Part shown: piece by piece, positions 34,081-43,427 of the stretch
How positions within the stretch are numbered: position 1 is the first letter of the stretch
Layout: every line of letters starts with the position of its first letter
DNA from: Limivicinus sp963617275
Lineage (GTDB): Bacteria > Bacillota > Clostridia > Oscillospirales > Oscillospiraceae
DNA: 64,000 nucleotides
Direction of reading: 5' to 3'
NCBI GenBank assembly: GCA_963617275.1
Contig: CAVENX010000032.1
Coordinates: 1-64,000 of the forward strand
Translations under genes and position numbers: made by a program
Notes under the pieces: model-generated
What the model was told of the DNA's origin: nothing
The model's database searches: none
Seen by the model: the letters and a program-made list of their open reading frames with translations, nothing else

Positions 34081-34734
34081 TTATTGCTTATAGTGGTGCG
34101 CCTGTTCAAGAACCATTTCCTTTACCTTGATGAGACGAACCTTTGTCGCGTTTTCGTTCTCCTCAAGCTTCATGGTGATATACTTGATATTGCCCTCAAG
34201 CTCCGGGATCATGACATATTCAAGAGCGTTGACGCGGCGGCGTGTCTTTTCGATCTCCTCCGCAAGCAGCTGCATGGTTTTTTCAACCTGTGCAAGCTCA
34301 AGCATATCCTCAAACACCTTGGAAAGCTGACTTAGCGCGTCATCAAGTTCGCCGGAGGTCTGAGCAAAACCGTAAGGGTATATCTCACTCGGATCGTCAT
34401 TGGCGGTTTTAAAGGTGTAAACGGGAACATTTACACTCATGATGTTCTTAAACGACATATTAAGCTCAACACTCTGTCTGGGATAGAGCAGAGCCTGCTC
34501 CAGCATTTCGGGGGACATTATCGAGCTTGCGACCTGCTGAGCCGCAAACGCCGCCGTCAGTCCCTCTTCAACGCGGGTACGGAGCTGTTTATTAAGCTTT
34601 ACCACATCCATGAACTGTCTCATAAGCTCATCGCGCTTGTCCTTGAGAAGCTTGTGTCCGCGCCGTGCAGTTTTAAGTCTTCCCTTGAGCTGGTTGAGCA
34701 CCATTCTGGTCGGGGTCACAGTTGTACTTGCCAA
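34081..34734 (-). CDS. ntpD: V-type ATPase subunit D (central stalk)
   Basis: 217 residues. Starts with the typical TPTRMVLNQLKGRLKTARRGHKLLKDKRDEL (piece: LKGRLKTARRGHKLLK) and forms two long coiled-coil arms, with RRRVNALEYVMIPEL near 165. Subunit D is the rotating shaft that couples A3B3 hydrolysis to the membrane ring. It is the last gene of the operon, 190 bases after ntpB, with two hairpins in the gap. Confidence 0.96.
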   Translation of the reverse strand: MASTTVTPTRMVLNQLKGRLKTARRGHKLLKDKRDELMRQFMDVVKLNKQLRTRVEEGLTAAFAAQQVASSIMSPEMLEQALLYPRQSVELNMSFKNIMSVNVPVYTFKTANDDPSEIYPYGFAQTSGELDDALSQLSKVFEDMLELAQVEKTMQLLAEEIEKTRRRVNALEYVMIPELEGNIKYITMKLEENENATKVRLIKVKEMVLEQAHHYKQ

Positions 34735-34760
34735 AAAGCATCACCTCCATAATATTTTCT

Positions 34761-34830
34761 TCGATCGAAAGGCTTTTCCGATCGAGAACCCATGCTTATT
34801 GCAGCAGCCGCGCTGTTTCTAAAAGCATGG
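34761..34830. repeat. Two hairpins in the ntpB-ntpD spacer
   Basis: TCGATCG/CGATCGA (34761-34767, 34779-34785) and CCATGCTT/AAGCATGG (34790-34797, 34823-34830). They would form stems in the mRNA between the two cistrons; the 190-base spacer has no gene. Confidence 0.65.
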
Positions 34831-34923
34831 CGGCTCATTTTATCCGTCCCGGCGTTTCCCGCGCTGCGCCATAAGAACGCTGAGACATCCTAAACGGCCT
34901 GTTTTACTGTAAATGGCTGGAAT

Positions 34924-36297
34924 TTACTTCTTGGGAAGATACTTTTCAATATACTCGGGCTTGATACGCTTGAGTTCGCGCTTAGGCAGGATGCTCAGCA
35001 GCTCCCAGCCTATATTGAGCGTCTCCTCAATACTGCGGTTGGTGTTGTTGCCCTGAGATACATAGACCTTTTCAAACTCGTCGGCAAACTTTGCATAGAG
35101 CTTATCGTCGTCGCTCAGCGCCGCTTCGCCCAGAATGGTCATAAGCTCCTTCGCATCCTTACCGCGGGAATACGCGGCAAAGAGCTGGTTCATCGTACCG
35201 GCATGATCCTCACGGGTCTTGCCCTCGCCGATGCCCTTATCCTTCAGACGGCTGAGGGAGGGCAGAACGTTCACGGGCGGAACAATGCCCTTGCGGTGCA
35301 GCTCACGGCTGAGAATGATCTGACCTTCGGTGATGTAGCCGGTAAGGTCGGGAATCGGGTGGGTCTTATCGTCTTCGGGCATGGTCAGGATTGGTATCAT
35401 AGTGATGGAGCCCTTCTTGCCCTGACGGCGCCCGGCGCGCTCATACATGGTTGCAAGGTCGGTATAGAGGTAACCGGGATAGCCGCGGCGTCCGGGTACT
35501 TCCTTCTTTGCGGCAGAAACCTCACGCAGAGCCTCGGCGTAGTTGGTGATGTCGGTGAGTATGACCAGAACCTGCATATCCTTCTCAAATGCAAGATATT
35601 CCGCAGCGGTCAGCGCCATACGCGGAGTTGCGATACGCTCGACTGCGGGGTCATTTGCAAGGTTGGAAAATATAACCGTGCGGTCGATAGCCCCGGTACG
35701 GCGGAAATCGCTTATAAAATACTCTGACTCTTCAAAGGTGATGCCTATAGCAGCAAACACGACGGCAAAGGTCTCATTATCACCGAGAACACGCGCCTGA
35801 CGTGCTATCTGCGCGGCGAGCGCCGCATGTGGCAGACCGGAGCCGGAGAATATGGGCAGCTTCTGACCTCTTACGAGAGTATTGAGGCCGTCAATGGTCG
35901 AAACGCCGGTCTGAATAAACTCGGCAGGATAGGCACGGGCTGCCGGGTTCATGGGCAGGCCGTTGATGTCCATATGCGCATCTGCCAGAATTTCAGGGCC
36001 GCCGTCAATGGGAACGCCCATACCGTTGAAAACACGGCCGAGCATATCCTCGGAAACGGCAAGCTGCTGCGGATGCCCAAGAAAACGAACCTTGGAATTT
36101 GCAAGGTTGATGCCCTGTGCGGATTCAAAGAGCTGAACGACAGCCTTGCTGCCTTCAACCTCAAGAACCTTGCAGCGGCGGACGCTGCCGTCGGGAAGCT
36201 CGATCTCACCAAGCTCGTCGTAGGTAACGCCTTCAACGTTCTCAACGATCATCAGAGGACTTGCTATCTGCTTTATTGTCTTATACTCTTTAATCAT
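34924..36297 (-). CDS. ntpB: V-type ATPase subunit B (non-catalytic)
   Basis: 457 residues. Contains the regulatory nucleotide-site pieces SGSGLPHAALAAQIARQA (where the catalytic P-loop is absent, as expected of B), GRRGYPGYLYTDLA, and PSLSRL near 340. With A it forms the A3B3 headpiece. Its ATG overlaps the ntpA stop by four bases (ATGA), so the two are translationally coupled. Confidence 0.97.
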   Translation of the reverse strand: MIKEYKTIKQIASPLMIVENVEGVTYDELGEIELPDGSVRRCKVLEVEGSKAVVQLFESAQGINLANSKVRFLGHPQQLAVSEDMLGRVFNGMGVPIDGGPEILADAHMDINGLPMNPAARAYPAEFIQTGVSTIDGLNTLVRGQKLPIFSGSGLPHAALAAQIARQARVLGDNETFAVVFAAIGITFEESEYFISDFRRTGAIDRTVIFSNLANDPAVERIATPRMALTAAEYLAFEKDMQVLVILTDITNYAEALREVSAAKKEVPGRRGYPGYLYTDLATMYERAGRRQGKKGSITMIPILTMPEDDKTHPIPDLTGYITEGQIILSRELHRKGIVPPVNVLPSLSRLKDKGIGEGKTREDHAGTMNQLFAAYSRGKDAKELMTILGEAALSDDDKLYAKFADEFEKVYVSQGNNTNRSIEETLNIGWELLSILPKRELKRIKPEYIEKYLPKK

Positions 36298-38066
36298 GCG
36301 TCCTCACCTCCGGCAATTACTTCATCGATCTGCGTCTTCATCTCGGCAAGGATCACGTCATAATCCGCACCGAACGTGTCGGCGGCAGCCATTTTCGCAC
36401 GGCCGATCTTTTCACGCGCAGGAATACCGAACAGTGCGTTCATCCCTGCGCCCTTCTTAAGAGCGGTACGGCACATATCGTCATATTTGAGGATCATATC
36501 CAGAAGCCTGAACTGCTTTGCGTATGCGGAATAAGCGTCCTCATCGACAAAGGCGTTCTGCTGGAGGAAGTCCTCGCGGATCATACGCGCCGTTTCCATA
36601 GTAAGGCGGTCATCCGCAGACAGGGCGTCCTGACCGACAAGACGGACGATCTCCTGAAGCTCACTCTCCTCCTGGAGAATGTGCATCGCCTTCTCGCGGT
36701 TTGCCATGTAGGCTTCACCGAACTGCTGTGTATACCAGGGGCGCAGAGTGTCCATATAAAGCGAATAGGAAGTCAGCCAGTTTATCGCGGGGAAGTGGCG
36801 CGCATAGGCAAGGGATGAATCCAGCGCCCAGAACACCTTGACGATACGCATGGTCGCCTGAGATACAGGCTCCGAAATATCGCCGCCCGGAGGCGAAACC
36901 GCACCGATAGCAGTAACGGAGCCCTGACGGTCGTCACTGCCGAGACAGCCGACGACGCCTGCTCTTTCATAAAACTGAGAAAGACGGGAAGCAAGATATG
37001 CAGGATAGCCTTCTTCACCGGGCATCTCCTCGAGACGTCCGGACATTTCACGCAGAGCCTCCGCCCAACGGGAGGTTGAGTCGGCCAGAACGGCGACATC
37101 ATATCCCATATCACGGAAATACTCGGCGATAGTAATACCAGTATAGATGGATGCTTCACGCGCCGCAACAGGCATATCAGAGGTATTCGCAATAAGCACG
37201 GTGCGCTTCATAAGAGGCTCGCCGTTGCGCGGATCCTTGAGTTCGGGGAACTCCATAAGAACGTCTGTCATCTCATTGCCGCGCTCACCGCAGCCGATAT
37301 AAATGACAACGTCAACGTCGGACCACTTTGCCAGCTGGTGCTGGACGACGGTCTTGCCGGAGCCGAACGGGCCGGGAACCGCCGCTGTACCGCCCTTTGC
37401 TATCGGGAAAAGGGTATCAATGATACGCTGTCCGGAGTTCATGGGGCGGCTGGGGACAAATTTTCTTTCATACGGTCTCGCAATACGCACAGGCCATCTT
37501 TGCAGCATCTGCAGCTCATGAACCTTGCCCTTTGCGTCCCTGATCTTTGCGATAACGTCAGTGACAACATGCTCGCTCTTCTCAACGATCTCCGTAACCT
37601 CGCCGCTGATTGCGGGAGGCACCATGATCTTATGAAGGATAGCACTGGTCTCCTGCACCGTACCGAGAACGTCGCCGCCGGAAAGCTTATCGCCAACCTT
37701 GGCAGTCGGGACAAATTCCCACTTTTTTTCACGGTTGAGTGCCGGAACATCCGTTCCTCTTGTGATAGAGTCGCCGGTGAGGGCGCGCATCTCGGGCAGA
37801 GGGCGCTGGATGCCGTCATAGATATTATCCAGCATACCCGGTCCAAGTTCAACGGACATGGGGAAACCCGTCGTAATGACCTCGGCGCCGGGGCCAAGGC
37901 CGGAGGTCTCCTCGTAGACCTGAATAGATGCGGTGTCACCGGTCATGTTAAGGATCTCGCCTATCAGCCGCTGGGAACCGACGCGCACAACGTCGGAGAC
38001 GTTGGCGTCGGCAAGACCCTCTGCGACCACAAGCGGTCCTGAAACTTTTGTAATGGTTCCGCTCAT
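36294..38066 (-). CDS. ntpA: V-type ATPase catalytic subunit A
   Basis: 590 residues. Walker A GPFGSGKTVVQHQL near 232, the A-specific non-homologous region near 110-180, GERGNEM with the catalytic Glu, and SRWAEALREMSGRLEEMPGEEGYP near 330 (piece: SRWAEALREMSG). It hydrolyses or synthesises ATP at three sites per complex. A 162-base structured spacer separates it from ntpF upstream. Confidence 0.97.
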   Translation of the reverse strand: MSGTITKVSGPLVVAEGLADANVSDVVRVGSQRLIGEILNMTGDTASIQVYEETSGLGPGAEVITTGFPMSVELGPGMLDNIYDGIQRPLPEMRALTGDSITRGTDVPALNREKKWEFVPTAKVGDKLSGGDVLGTVQETSAILHKIMVPPAISGEVTEIVEKSEHVVTDVIAKIRDAKGKVHELQMLQRWPVRIARPYERKFVPSRPMNSGQRIIDTLFPIAKGGTAAVPGPFGSGKTVVQHQLAKWSDVDVVIYIGCGERGNEMTDVLMEFPELKDPRNGEPLMKRTVLIANTSDMPVAAREASIYTGITIAEYFRDMGYDVAVLADSTSRWAEALREMSGRLEEMPGEEGYPAYLASRLSQFYERAGVVGCLGSDDRQGSVTAIGAVSPPGGDISEPVSQATMRIVKVFWALDSSLAYARHFPAINWLTSYSLYMDTLRPWYTQQFGEAYMANREKAMHILQEESELQEIVRLVGQDALSADDRLTMETARMIREDFLQQNAFVDEDAYSAYAKQFRLLDMILKYDDMCRTALKKGAGMNALFGIPAREKIGRAKMAAADTFGADYDVILAEMKTQIDEVIAGGEDA

Positions 38067-38114
38067 ATTTTAACCTACCTTTTAATTAGTTCGATTCATT
38101 TTTTTGAATCGGCA

Positions 38115-38211
38115 GCTCATGTTTATACCGGCGGCTGTGCGCCCCGTTCGGCATGAGCGGCGAAAAAGCTTCGCCTTAATGTGGTTTTCACGCGGCAGAG
38201 CCGCGGAAAAC
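38115..38211. repeat. Structured spacer between ntpF and ntpA
   Basis: The 162-base gap contains GCTCATG/CATGAGC (38115-38121, 38152-38158), GGCGAA/TTCGCC (38159-38164, 38170-38175) and GTTTTC-A-CGCGG/CCGCGGAAAAC (38184-38195, 38201-38211, one bulge). No gene is present. It lies just before the cistrons needed at higher copy. Confidence 0.65.
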
Positions 38212-38228
38212 GGTTGGATCATTCCGGC

Positions 38229-38549
38229 TCAGTCTCCCAGAATGTTTGTGCCGACAGCGCGTTCGACAGCCGCCTTCAGCGCCGACTGACCAAGCCCTAA
38301 TGAGCCTTCCCTGCCGGGGATGAGGATTATCGCAGGAGTTGGACTGTCCTTGAATCTGTCGATTTCATGCGCCATCTGCTCGGCAAGATTTTCCTCAATG
38401 TAAATTATCGCATAGTCCTGACTTTCCCTTGTCAGCGTGCGCAGAGTCTTGTTCGCCTCTGCAGCATCGGTCACAGGGAATGTATCAAGCCCGAGAGCCT
38501 TGAAGCCCATGACGGTCTCTCTGCCGCCTATAACCGCAATTTTAAGCAT
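38229..38549 (-). CDS. ntpF: V-type ATPase subunit F
   Basis: 106 residues from ATG 38547-38549 (MLKIAVIGGRETVMGFKALGL, shown in part); a GTG nine bases upstream has better ribosome-site spacing and would add three residues. Compact alpha/beta fold with YAIIYIEENLAEQM. F binds the D shaft. The start overlaps the end of ntpC. Confidence 0.94.
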   Translation of the reverse strand: MLKIAVIGGRETVMGFKALGLDTFPVTDAAEANKTLRTLTRESQDYAIIYIEENLAEQMAHEIDRFKDSPTPAIILIPGREGSLGLGQSALKAAVERAVGTNILGD

Positions 38550-39534
38550 ACAAATCACGCAGCCTTTCCCGTATGACCTGCGGCGCTATGCCGGCAAGCC
38601 TGCCCGTGAGTATCATCCTGACGGCGGTTATCTCGCTCTCGACGGCCGCAAGATACTCCACCACAGCTTCGGGGCCGTAGCTTACGCGTCTCGCCGATGC
38701 AAGATACCTGTTGACCGCATTGTCACACTCAAGCTCAAACGCGGTCATGCTTCCGCCGTCAAGCGCTTCGCCGCCGAGAACAGCCGCTTTTTCAAGCTTC
38801 GTATGTGCAAAGAGATTTACAAGCCCTTCTTTATCGGAAACCTTTTCCAGCCTGTCTGCGCTGACCGTACCGCCGTCTATCAGCACGGACTCCAAAAATT
38901 CCGCGCTCTTGCCCATTCTCAGCACGCGCACGGCGCTTTTGAGATTTGCACAGTCGATCAGGATATCGGCGTAACCATTGAAAAGGTCGCTTCCGACGTT
39001 CTCCGCCGCATGGCGTATCTCGGCAAAGTACGCTTTGTCAAGAATGAGGTCGGCAAGCTGTGGATTATTGGTGCGGGCAAGCTCGTTCTTTGCGTCAATA
39101 ACCGCCGTTTTGAGCATGCCGGGCATGTCATTGTACTGCTCGTCGTTATAAAGACTCAGGAGCTTTTCTCCGTCGATTCTGCCGGAGCCGCTCAGAAGGT
39201 GCGACGCGTCCGTATCCATTGCCTCAGCTTTGATAATGGCCTTGGCATTATGATAGTCGTACTTCATGCGGAAAACATCCACAAGCTCTTTCTGCGGGGA
39301 CATATTGTCAAGTTCCGCAAAGATCGCGTTGCGCCGCTCATTGAGAGACGCCTCTATTTCCCTTGCGCTCATCTGTGACATATCCGCATATCCGCAGTCC
39401 GTAAGCACCTTTGCCGCATCCTCAAAGGACGGTGCCTCAAGCATACGTATGCTTTTTTCTGTATTCAGAAGCTTTGGCTCTCTTGCCCTCAGCATCGCCG
39501 ACAGGCACAGATACGCTTCTCTTTCAGTAGCCAA
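38542..39534 (-). CDS. ntpC: V-type ATPase subunit C (AC39/d)
   Basis: 330 residues, all-helical, with three related repeats typical of the d/AC39 family; N-terminal YLCLSAMLRAREPKLL and FRMKYDYHNAKAIIKAEAM near 110 (piece: KYDYHNAKAIIKAEA). It caps the proteolipid ring and receives the D-F shaft. Overlaps ntpF. Confidence 0.94.
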   Translation of the reverse strand: MATEREAYLCLSAMLRAREPKLLNTEKSIRMLEAPSFEDAAKVLTDCGYADMSQMSAREIEASLNERRNAIFAELDNMSPQKELVDVFRMKYDYHNAKAIIKAEAMDTDASHLLSGSGRIDGEKLLSLYNDEQYNDMPGMLKTAVIDAKNELARTNNPQLADLILDKAYFAEIRHAAENVGSDLFNGYADILIDCANLKSAVRVLRMGKSAEFLESVLIDGGTVSADRLEKVSDKEGLVNLFAHTKLEKAAVLGGEALDGGSMTAFELECDNAVNRYLASARRVSYGPEAVVEYLAAVESEITAVRMILTGRLAGIAPQVIRERLRDLYA

Positions 39535-39571
39535 ATTTTTCCCTCCCTAAGGAATCTTTGAATAATATAAA

Positions 39572-40159
39572 TTATCCGAAGAGCACCTTGGCGATATCAG
39601 CGGACATCTCATTACGGCAAAGCTCTACCAAAAGCTCCACAGTGCATATTGCCTCTACGCTTCCGCGGCGGAGAACAAGCCCGCCGGCAAAATTGCCGGT
39701 CTCGTCGGACACGGTGAGCTTACCGCCGCCCAGAAGCCTGTTCGCGGCATCCGCGACCGCCTGCCCGATACTCTCACGGTCACGTGCGTTGAAGATTATC
39801 TCCTCATCCTTCGTGTCGGAGGCGTCGGCGGCAAGCTTTGCAAGAAGCGCCGTATACTGTTCGGCAGGGAGATCGACGATCATTTCGCACGCCTTATCAA
39901 AGCTTTCGGAAACCATCTGCTGCTTGAGCGCAAGGATGCCCTTTTTGGCTTCCATACGGGCGATACGATCCATACCGTCAACTCTCGCCTGGCACTCGGC
40001 CACACCGGCACGGATTTTCTCGGTGTATACCTCTTTGGCCTGCTTCTCAAAGTCGGAACGGATAAGCGCGCACTGCTGCTCTGCCTGAGCGAGTATCGCG
40101 TCGGAGCGCTCTTTTGCGTCGGCTCGGATATGCGCGATTATTTTTTCAGTGCCTTTCAT
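39572..40159 (-). CDS. ntpE: V-type ATPase subunit E (peripheral stalk)
   Basis: 195 residues from ATG 40157-40159 (ggagata ribosome site); a longer frame runs into ntpK and is rejected. Long N-terminal helix with regular Ala/Gln/Arg spacing (AKERSDAILAQAEQQ), then a globular C-terminal domain with GGLVLRRGSVEAICTVELLV (piece: GGLVLRRGSVEA). It pairs with the G/H subunit as the stator stalk. Confidence 0.93.
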   Translation of the reverse strand: MKGTEKIIAHIRADAKERSDAILAQAEQQCALIRSDFEKQAKEVYTEKIRAGVAECQARVDGMDRIARMEAKKGILALKQQMVSESFDKACEMIVDLPAEQYTALLAKLAADASDTKDEEIIFNARDRESIGQAVADAANRLLGGGKLTVSDETGNFAGGLVLRRGSVEAICTVELLVELCRNEMSADIAKVLFG

Positions 40160-40176
40160 AGTATCTCCTATTATTA

Positions 40177-40656
40177 TCAGAAGTTGATCGCGTTGAGCAT
40201 AAGGAAGGATGCCAGCAGGCAAAGGATCGCATAGAACTCAACAACGATGCACATGATCATACCCTTGGACCAGTCGTCGGGCTTTTTGGCAAGGATGTTG
40301 ATGGATGCAGCCGCGACCTTACCCTGTGCGATAGCGGAAGAAAGGCCGCCGATAGCAATGGGCAGGCAGGCAGAAACGATCTGGAAGCCCTGTGCAACAG
40401 TGAGAGCCTCAGAAGCGCCGCTTATCTTGAGGTACGCGAGGAAGAAGATAACGAAGCCGTACAGACCCTGAGTACCGGGGATGACCTGAAGGATCATGAC
40501 CTTACCGGACTTGGAAGGATCTTCGGAGACGAGCCCCGCGCCGGCTTCACCGGCGATGCCGGTACCCTTTGCAGAGCCGATACATGCAAGTGCGCCGGCA
40601 AGTGCCGCGCCAAGGAATGCAAGTGCATTGCCGCTTATTGCGTTAAGAAATTCCAT
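40177..40656 (-). CDS. ntpK: V-type ATPase proteolipid subunit K with Na+-site residues
   Basis: 159 residues, four membrane helices in two related hairpins, the V-type double-length form. Ion-site residues match those I recall for the Na+-binding Enterococcus hirae K ring: Thr62-Gln63 in PGTQGLYGF, Gln111 in SAIAQGKVAAA and the carboxylate Glu140 in VVEFYAIL. Only the second hairpin has the carboxylate, as expected. This supports Na+ rather than H+ coupling, by comparison only. Confidence 0.96.
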   Translation of the reverse strand: MEFLNAISGNALAFLGAALAGALACIGSAKGTGIAGEAGAGLVSEDPSKSGKVMILQVIPGTQGLYGFVIFFLAYLKISGASEALTVAQGFQIVSACLPIAIGGLSSAIAQGKVAAASINILAKKPDDWSKGMIMCIVVEFYAILCLLASFLMLNAINF

Positions 40657-40682
40657 TTTGTATTTCCTCCATAAAACTGTTT

Positions 40683-42671
40683 TTATTCTTTAGCTCTTAC
40701 GTATTCGGAGCTTATTGTAAGTGGATCAAACGCTCTGCCGCCGTCGGTATAGAACTTGCCAAAAAACTCAAGGCATTGCAGACGAAGGTCATGCACGTAG
40801 CAGCCGAGAAGATTAAGGCCGAAGTTCATCGCGTGGCCAAGCAGGAAAATCACAAGAAACGCTATGACCGTCGCCGCGTTCACACCGTTCGCCTGGGCCG
40901 GCATGACCGCGACGGTATTGAAGACCTTACCGACAACGCCGCCTGCAAGCATCAGAGCCATTATTCTCGAATAGCTGAGAATATCGCCGAACCAGCCGGT
41001 GGCCGTATTATAGATGCAGCCGAAAGCCGCCGTCACCTTGCCGAAGCCCTTTGAGTGACGTCCCGCGCCGAACAGCAGCATCACCACCCCAATCACCAGC
41101 ACCGCAAGACCGATCTTATACACGGTCTCCGATGCTCCAAGGAGCTTTAATGCCATTATGACGGCGCCGAGAAGTATGACCCAGAGTGAGCCTTCCTCAA
41201 AAACACCGTCGGCAAGATTGCCCGCCTTTTTCTTCTGAACAAAGCTTACCGCCATACCGGTATTGAGATGTATCAAGCCCAAAACGAGTGAACCGACAAG
41301 AACCGCCGTGCTGTCTTTTTCCGGACTGAACAGCGCCCACAAGCCTTCCCATGTGCTGTCGGGATCAAGCGTATGCACTATCTGATAAGGAATGTCGCTG
41401 AACAGGCCGCCCGTCAGGAAGCCCATTGCAAGCGTGGCTATGCCGCAGTAAAGAAGGAGCTGGCAGAATGCCTTTGAGTTTCCCCTCGGCTTCATCTTTT
41501 TCAGTGCGACCACGGCCGCAAGGATCATCATAAGGCCATAGCCTATATCCGCCATCATAAGTCCGAAGAACAGAATGAAAAACGGCGCCATAAGCGGATT
41601 GGGGTCTACCGTACCGTAAGCGGGCAGCGAGTACATATTGGTGACCATATTCAGTGCGTTGGTAAATTTGTTGTTTTTAAGCTTCACCGGAACCTCGGGA
41701 TATTCGTCCTCCGCCGGATCGCTGGTTTCCCATGCACAGTCAAACTTCTCAAAAACAGGGATAAGTTCGCTTTCGCGTTCGGCGGGCATCCAGCCCTCCA
41801 TAATCACGACAGCTTCCGTACCGAACAGCTTCCCCTCGGCCTGCGCAAGAGCAAGCTTTGTGTTCACTCTGTCCGCGGCAAGCTTCAGATCGTCCCTGCG
41901 CACGCTCTCCGCCCTGATCGCATTTTCACAGCCGGTCTTTTCCTCCGCCAGCTCCCTGAGCCGGATATTAGCGTCGGAAATGCACTTTCTTGCCGTGCCC
42001 TTTACACCGGTCACGGCACTCGGCACAAAGCCGTAACTGCGAAGAAGCTCGTTTACCTTTACAAGAGCCTCCTTGATGCACACGGCGACAACGAACTTGC
42101 TCACCTTGTCGGAGCTGACAAGGAAAACCTCCGCCTCTTCACATTCACTCTGAAGTGCGTCGTTAAGCTCGTCCATATCCTGCCTGACGGGGATACTGCC
42201 AAGCAGAACGGCGGAGCGCTCCGTACCTTCAAGGTCAAGCGGCATATCAAGCTCCTGCCACGGAAGCAGCGACTCAATAACACTGCGCTGACGGCTTTCC
42301 TCGGCCGAGATACGCTTTATGCGCTCGTCGTTTTCAACAATAGCATCCGCGATCTTCAAGGCCGCAGCGACGCCGCTGTCGTCGAGCAGAACCGCGTCCT
42401 CGACTTCTTTCGGCGCGGACAGCAGCCTGCCCTTGACGGGTGCGAACCTGTCAAGAAGTTTTATCGCCTGGGTGAGCGTGGCGTGGTCGGATTTGAGGCT
42501 CATAAAAGCGGTATCCTCACGCTTGAAAAGCTTTCCCATGTCTGATTCAGAAATTTCATCCTCAATCTCGGAAAACTCCACACAGCCGTGACGGATAAGC
42601 TCCCTCAACAGGGCGTCCTTATTTGAGCGCACAGCCGCAAGGCGAAGCTTTTTCATTTGTAAAATTGCCAT
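40683..42671 (-). CDS. ntpI: V-type ATPase subunit I (a subunit)
   Basis: 662 residues. Cytoplasmic N-terminal half (about 1-335) with coiled-coil segments, then seven to eight membrane helices from PFFILFFGLMMADIGYGLMM onward (piece: FFGLMMADIGYG), with SYSRIMALMLAGGVVG and the essential Arg, and GHAMNFGLNLLGCYVHDLRLQ (piece: NFGLNLLGCYVHDLRL) near the C-terminus. It holds the ion half-channels against the K ring. Starts one base after the H subunit stop region. Confidence 0.95.
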   Translation of the reverse strand: MAILQMKKLRLAAVRSNKDALLRELIRHGCVEFSEIEDEISESDMGKLFKREDTAFMSLKSDHATLTQAIKLLDRFAPVKGRLLSAPKEVEDAVLLDDSGVAAALKIADAIVENDERIKRISAEESRQRSVIESLLPWQELDMPLDLEGTERSAVLLGSIPVRQDMDELNDALQSECEEAEVFLVSSDKVSKFVVAVCIKEALVKVNELLRSYGFVPSAVTGVKGTARKCISDANIRLRELAEEKTGCENAIRAESVRRDDLKLAADRVNTKLALAQAEGKLFGTEAVVIMEGWMPAERESELIPVFEKFDCAWETSDPAEDEYPEVPVKLKNNKFTNALNMVTNMYSLPAYGTVDPNPLMAPFFILFFGLMMADIGYGLMMILAAVVALKKMKPRGNSKAFCQLLLYCGIATLAMGFLTGGLFSDIPYQIVHTLDPDSTWEGLWALFSPEKDSTAVLVGSLVLGLIHLNTGMAVSFVQKKKAGNLADGVFEEGSLWVILLGAVIMALKLLGASETVYKIGLAVLVIGVVMLLFGAGRHSKGFGKVTAAFGCIYNTATGWFGDILSYSRIMALMLAGGVVGKVFNTVAVMPAQANGVNAATVIAFLVIFLLGHAMNFGLNLLGCYVHDLRLQCLEFFGKFYTDGGRAFDPLTISSEYVRAKE

Positions 42672-42672
42672 A

Positions 42673-42987
42673 TTAGCCGTTCACTATCCTTTCCACTACA
42701 AGACCCGCAGCCTGAGCAAGCTTTGCGTCCGCTTTTTCGCGTAAGCCGGCCTTTGTGTTTTCAAGCTCCTTTGAAAGCACGCCTGCCGCTTCTACCGCCT
42801 TTTCATCAGCCTGACGGCGCAGCTCCACAAGCTCGCTTTCAGCCTTCGCGGCAGCCGCCTCAACCGCTGCCTTCCCCGCAGTTTCGGCATCCGTGATCAT
42901 CTGCTGTGCCTTTGCTTCTGCCTGCGCGACGGTATTTTTCGCTTCCGCCTCTGCGTCGGTTATGCTTGTGATAGCCATAAATGACAT
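42673..42987 (-). CDS. ntpH: V-type ATPase subunit H/G (peripheral stalk)
   Basis: 104 residues, almost entirely one Ala/Glu/Lys-rich helix (AEAKNTVAQAEAKAQQMITDAE in part), the AhaH/NtpF-type stalk partner of subunit E. First gene of the operon, with ribosome site agggggtga. Confident by position and composition rather than by motif. Confidence 0.88.
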   Translation of the reverse strand: MSFMAITSITDAEAEAKNTVAQAEAKAQQMITDAETAGKAAVEAAAAKAESELVELRRQADEKAVEAAGVLSKELENTKAGLREKADAKLAQAAGLVVERIVNG

Positions 42988-43177
42988 TGACTCACCCCCT
43001 CAACACTTTAAATCATAATCCTTTTTTGTCGGAATATAACAACCTTTTCCGTCTTTTCTCTCAGAAAAATCAGCCATGCGGCAAAGCACTCACTTTATTT
43101 CCGCATTACGTGCTTTTCATATCATAAAACTGCAAATTAAAGCTTTTTCTCCAAAAAACAGCAGGATGTCTTTTTTT

Positions 43178-43206
43178 ATTATATTCACTTGTTAATGAAC
43201 TGTCAA
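43178..43206 (-). promoter_or_regulatory. Perfect consensus promoter of the V-ATPase operon
   Basis: Minus strand TTGACA (43201-43206), 17-base spacer, TATAAT (43178-43183). The predicted start near 43171 gives an untranslated leader of about 180 bases, which contains interleaved short repeats (ATGCGG...CCGCAT, AAAGCAC...GTGCTTT, 43074-43114). Confidence 0.88.
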
Positions 43207-43368
43207 CTCCCAAACAGTCACAGAACTGTCGTTATTTGCTTTGATTTTTTGTACAAATATTACATAAACGCATTTATTAAGCCGCAGTGAAGACGCGTTT
43301 ATTGGTGAAAAACACAGCATTCCATTTTCGAAACGGTCCCAGCCCCCCGTCAATGGAGCGGAGGACGG

Positions 43369-43397
43369 TTGACATCCATATCGGGTATCTATATAAT
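43369..43397 (+). promoter_or_regulatory. Perfect consensus promoter of the deformylase-iorAB operon
   Basis: TTGACA (43369-43374), 17-base spacer, TATAAT (43392-43397), 30 bases before the deformylase ATG. Confidence 0.88.
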
Positions 43398-43427
43398 AGA
43401 TAATACAAATTTCAAGGGGCAGAGGAC

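Larger units (their letters stand above)
42988..43427. other. 440-base divergent control region, no gene
   Basis: It holds the two back-to-back consensus promoters (43178-43206 minus, 43369-43397 plus) 162 bases apart and the long V-ATPase leader. No credible ORF or RNA gene is seen between them. Confidence 0.7.
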
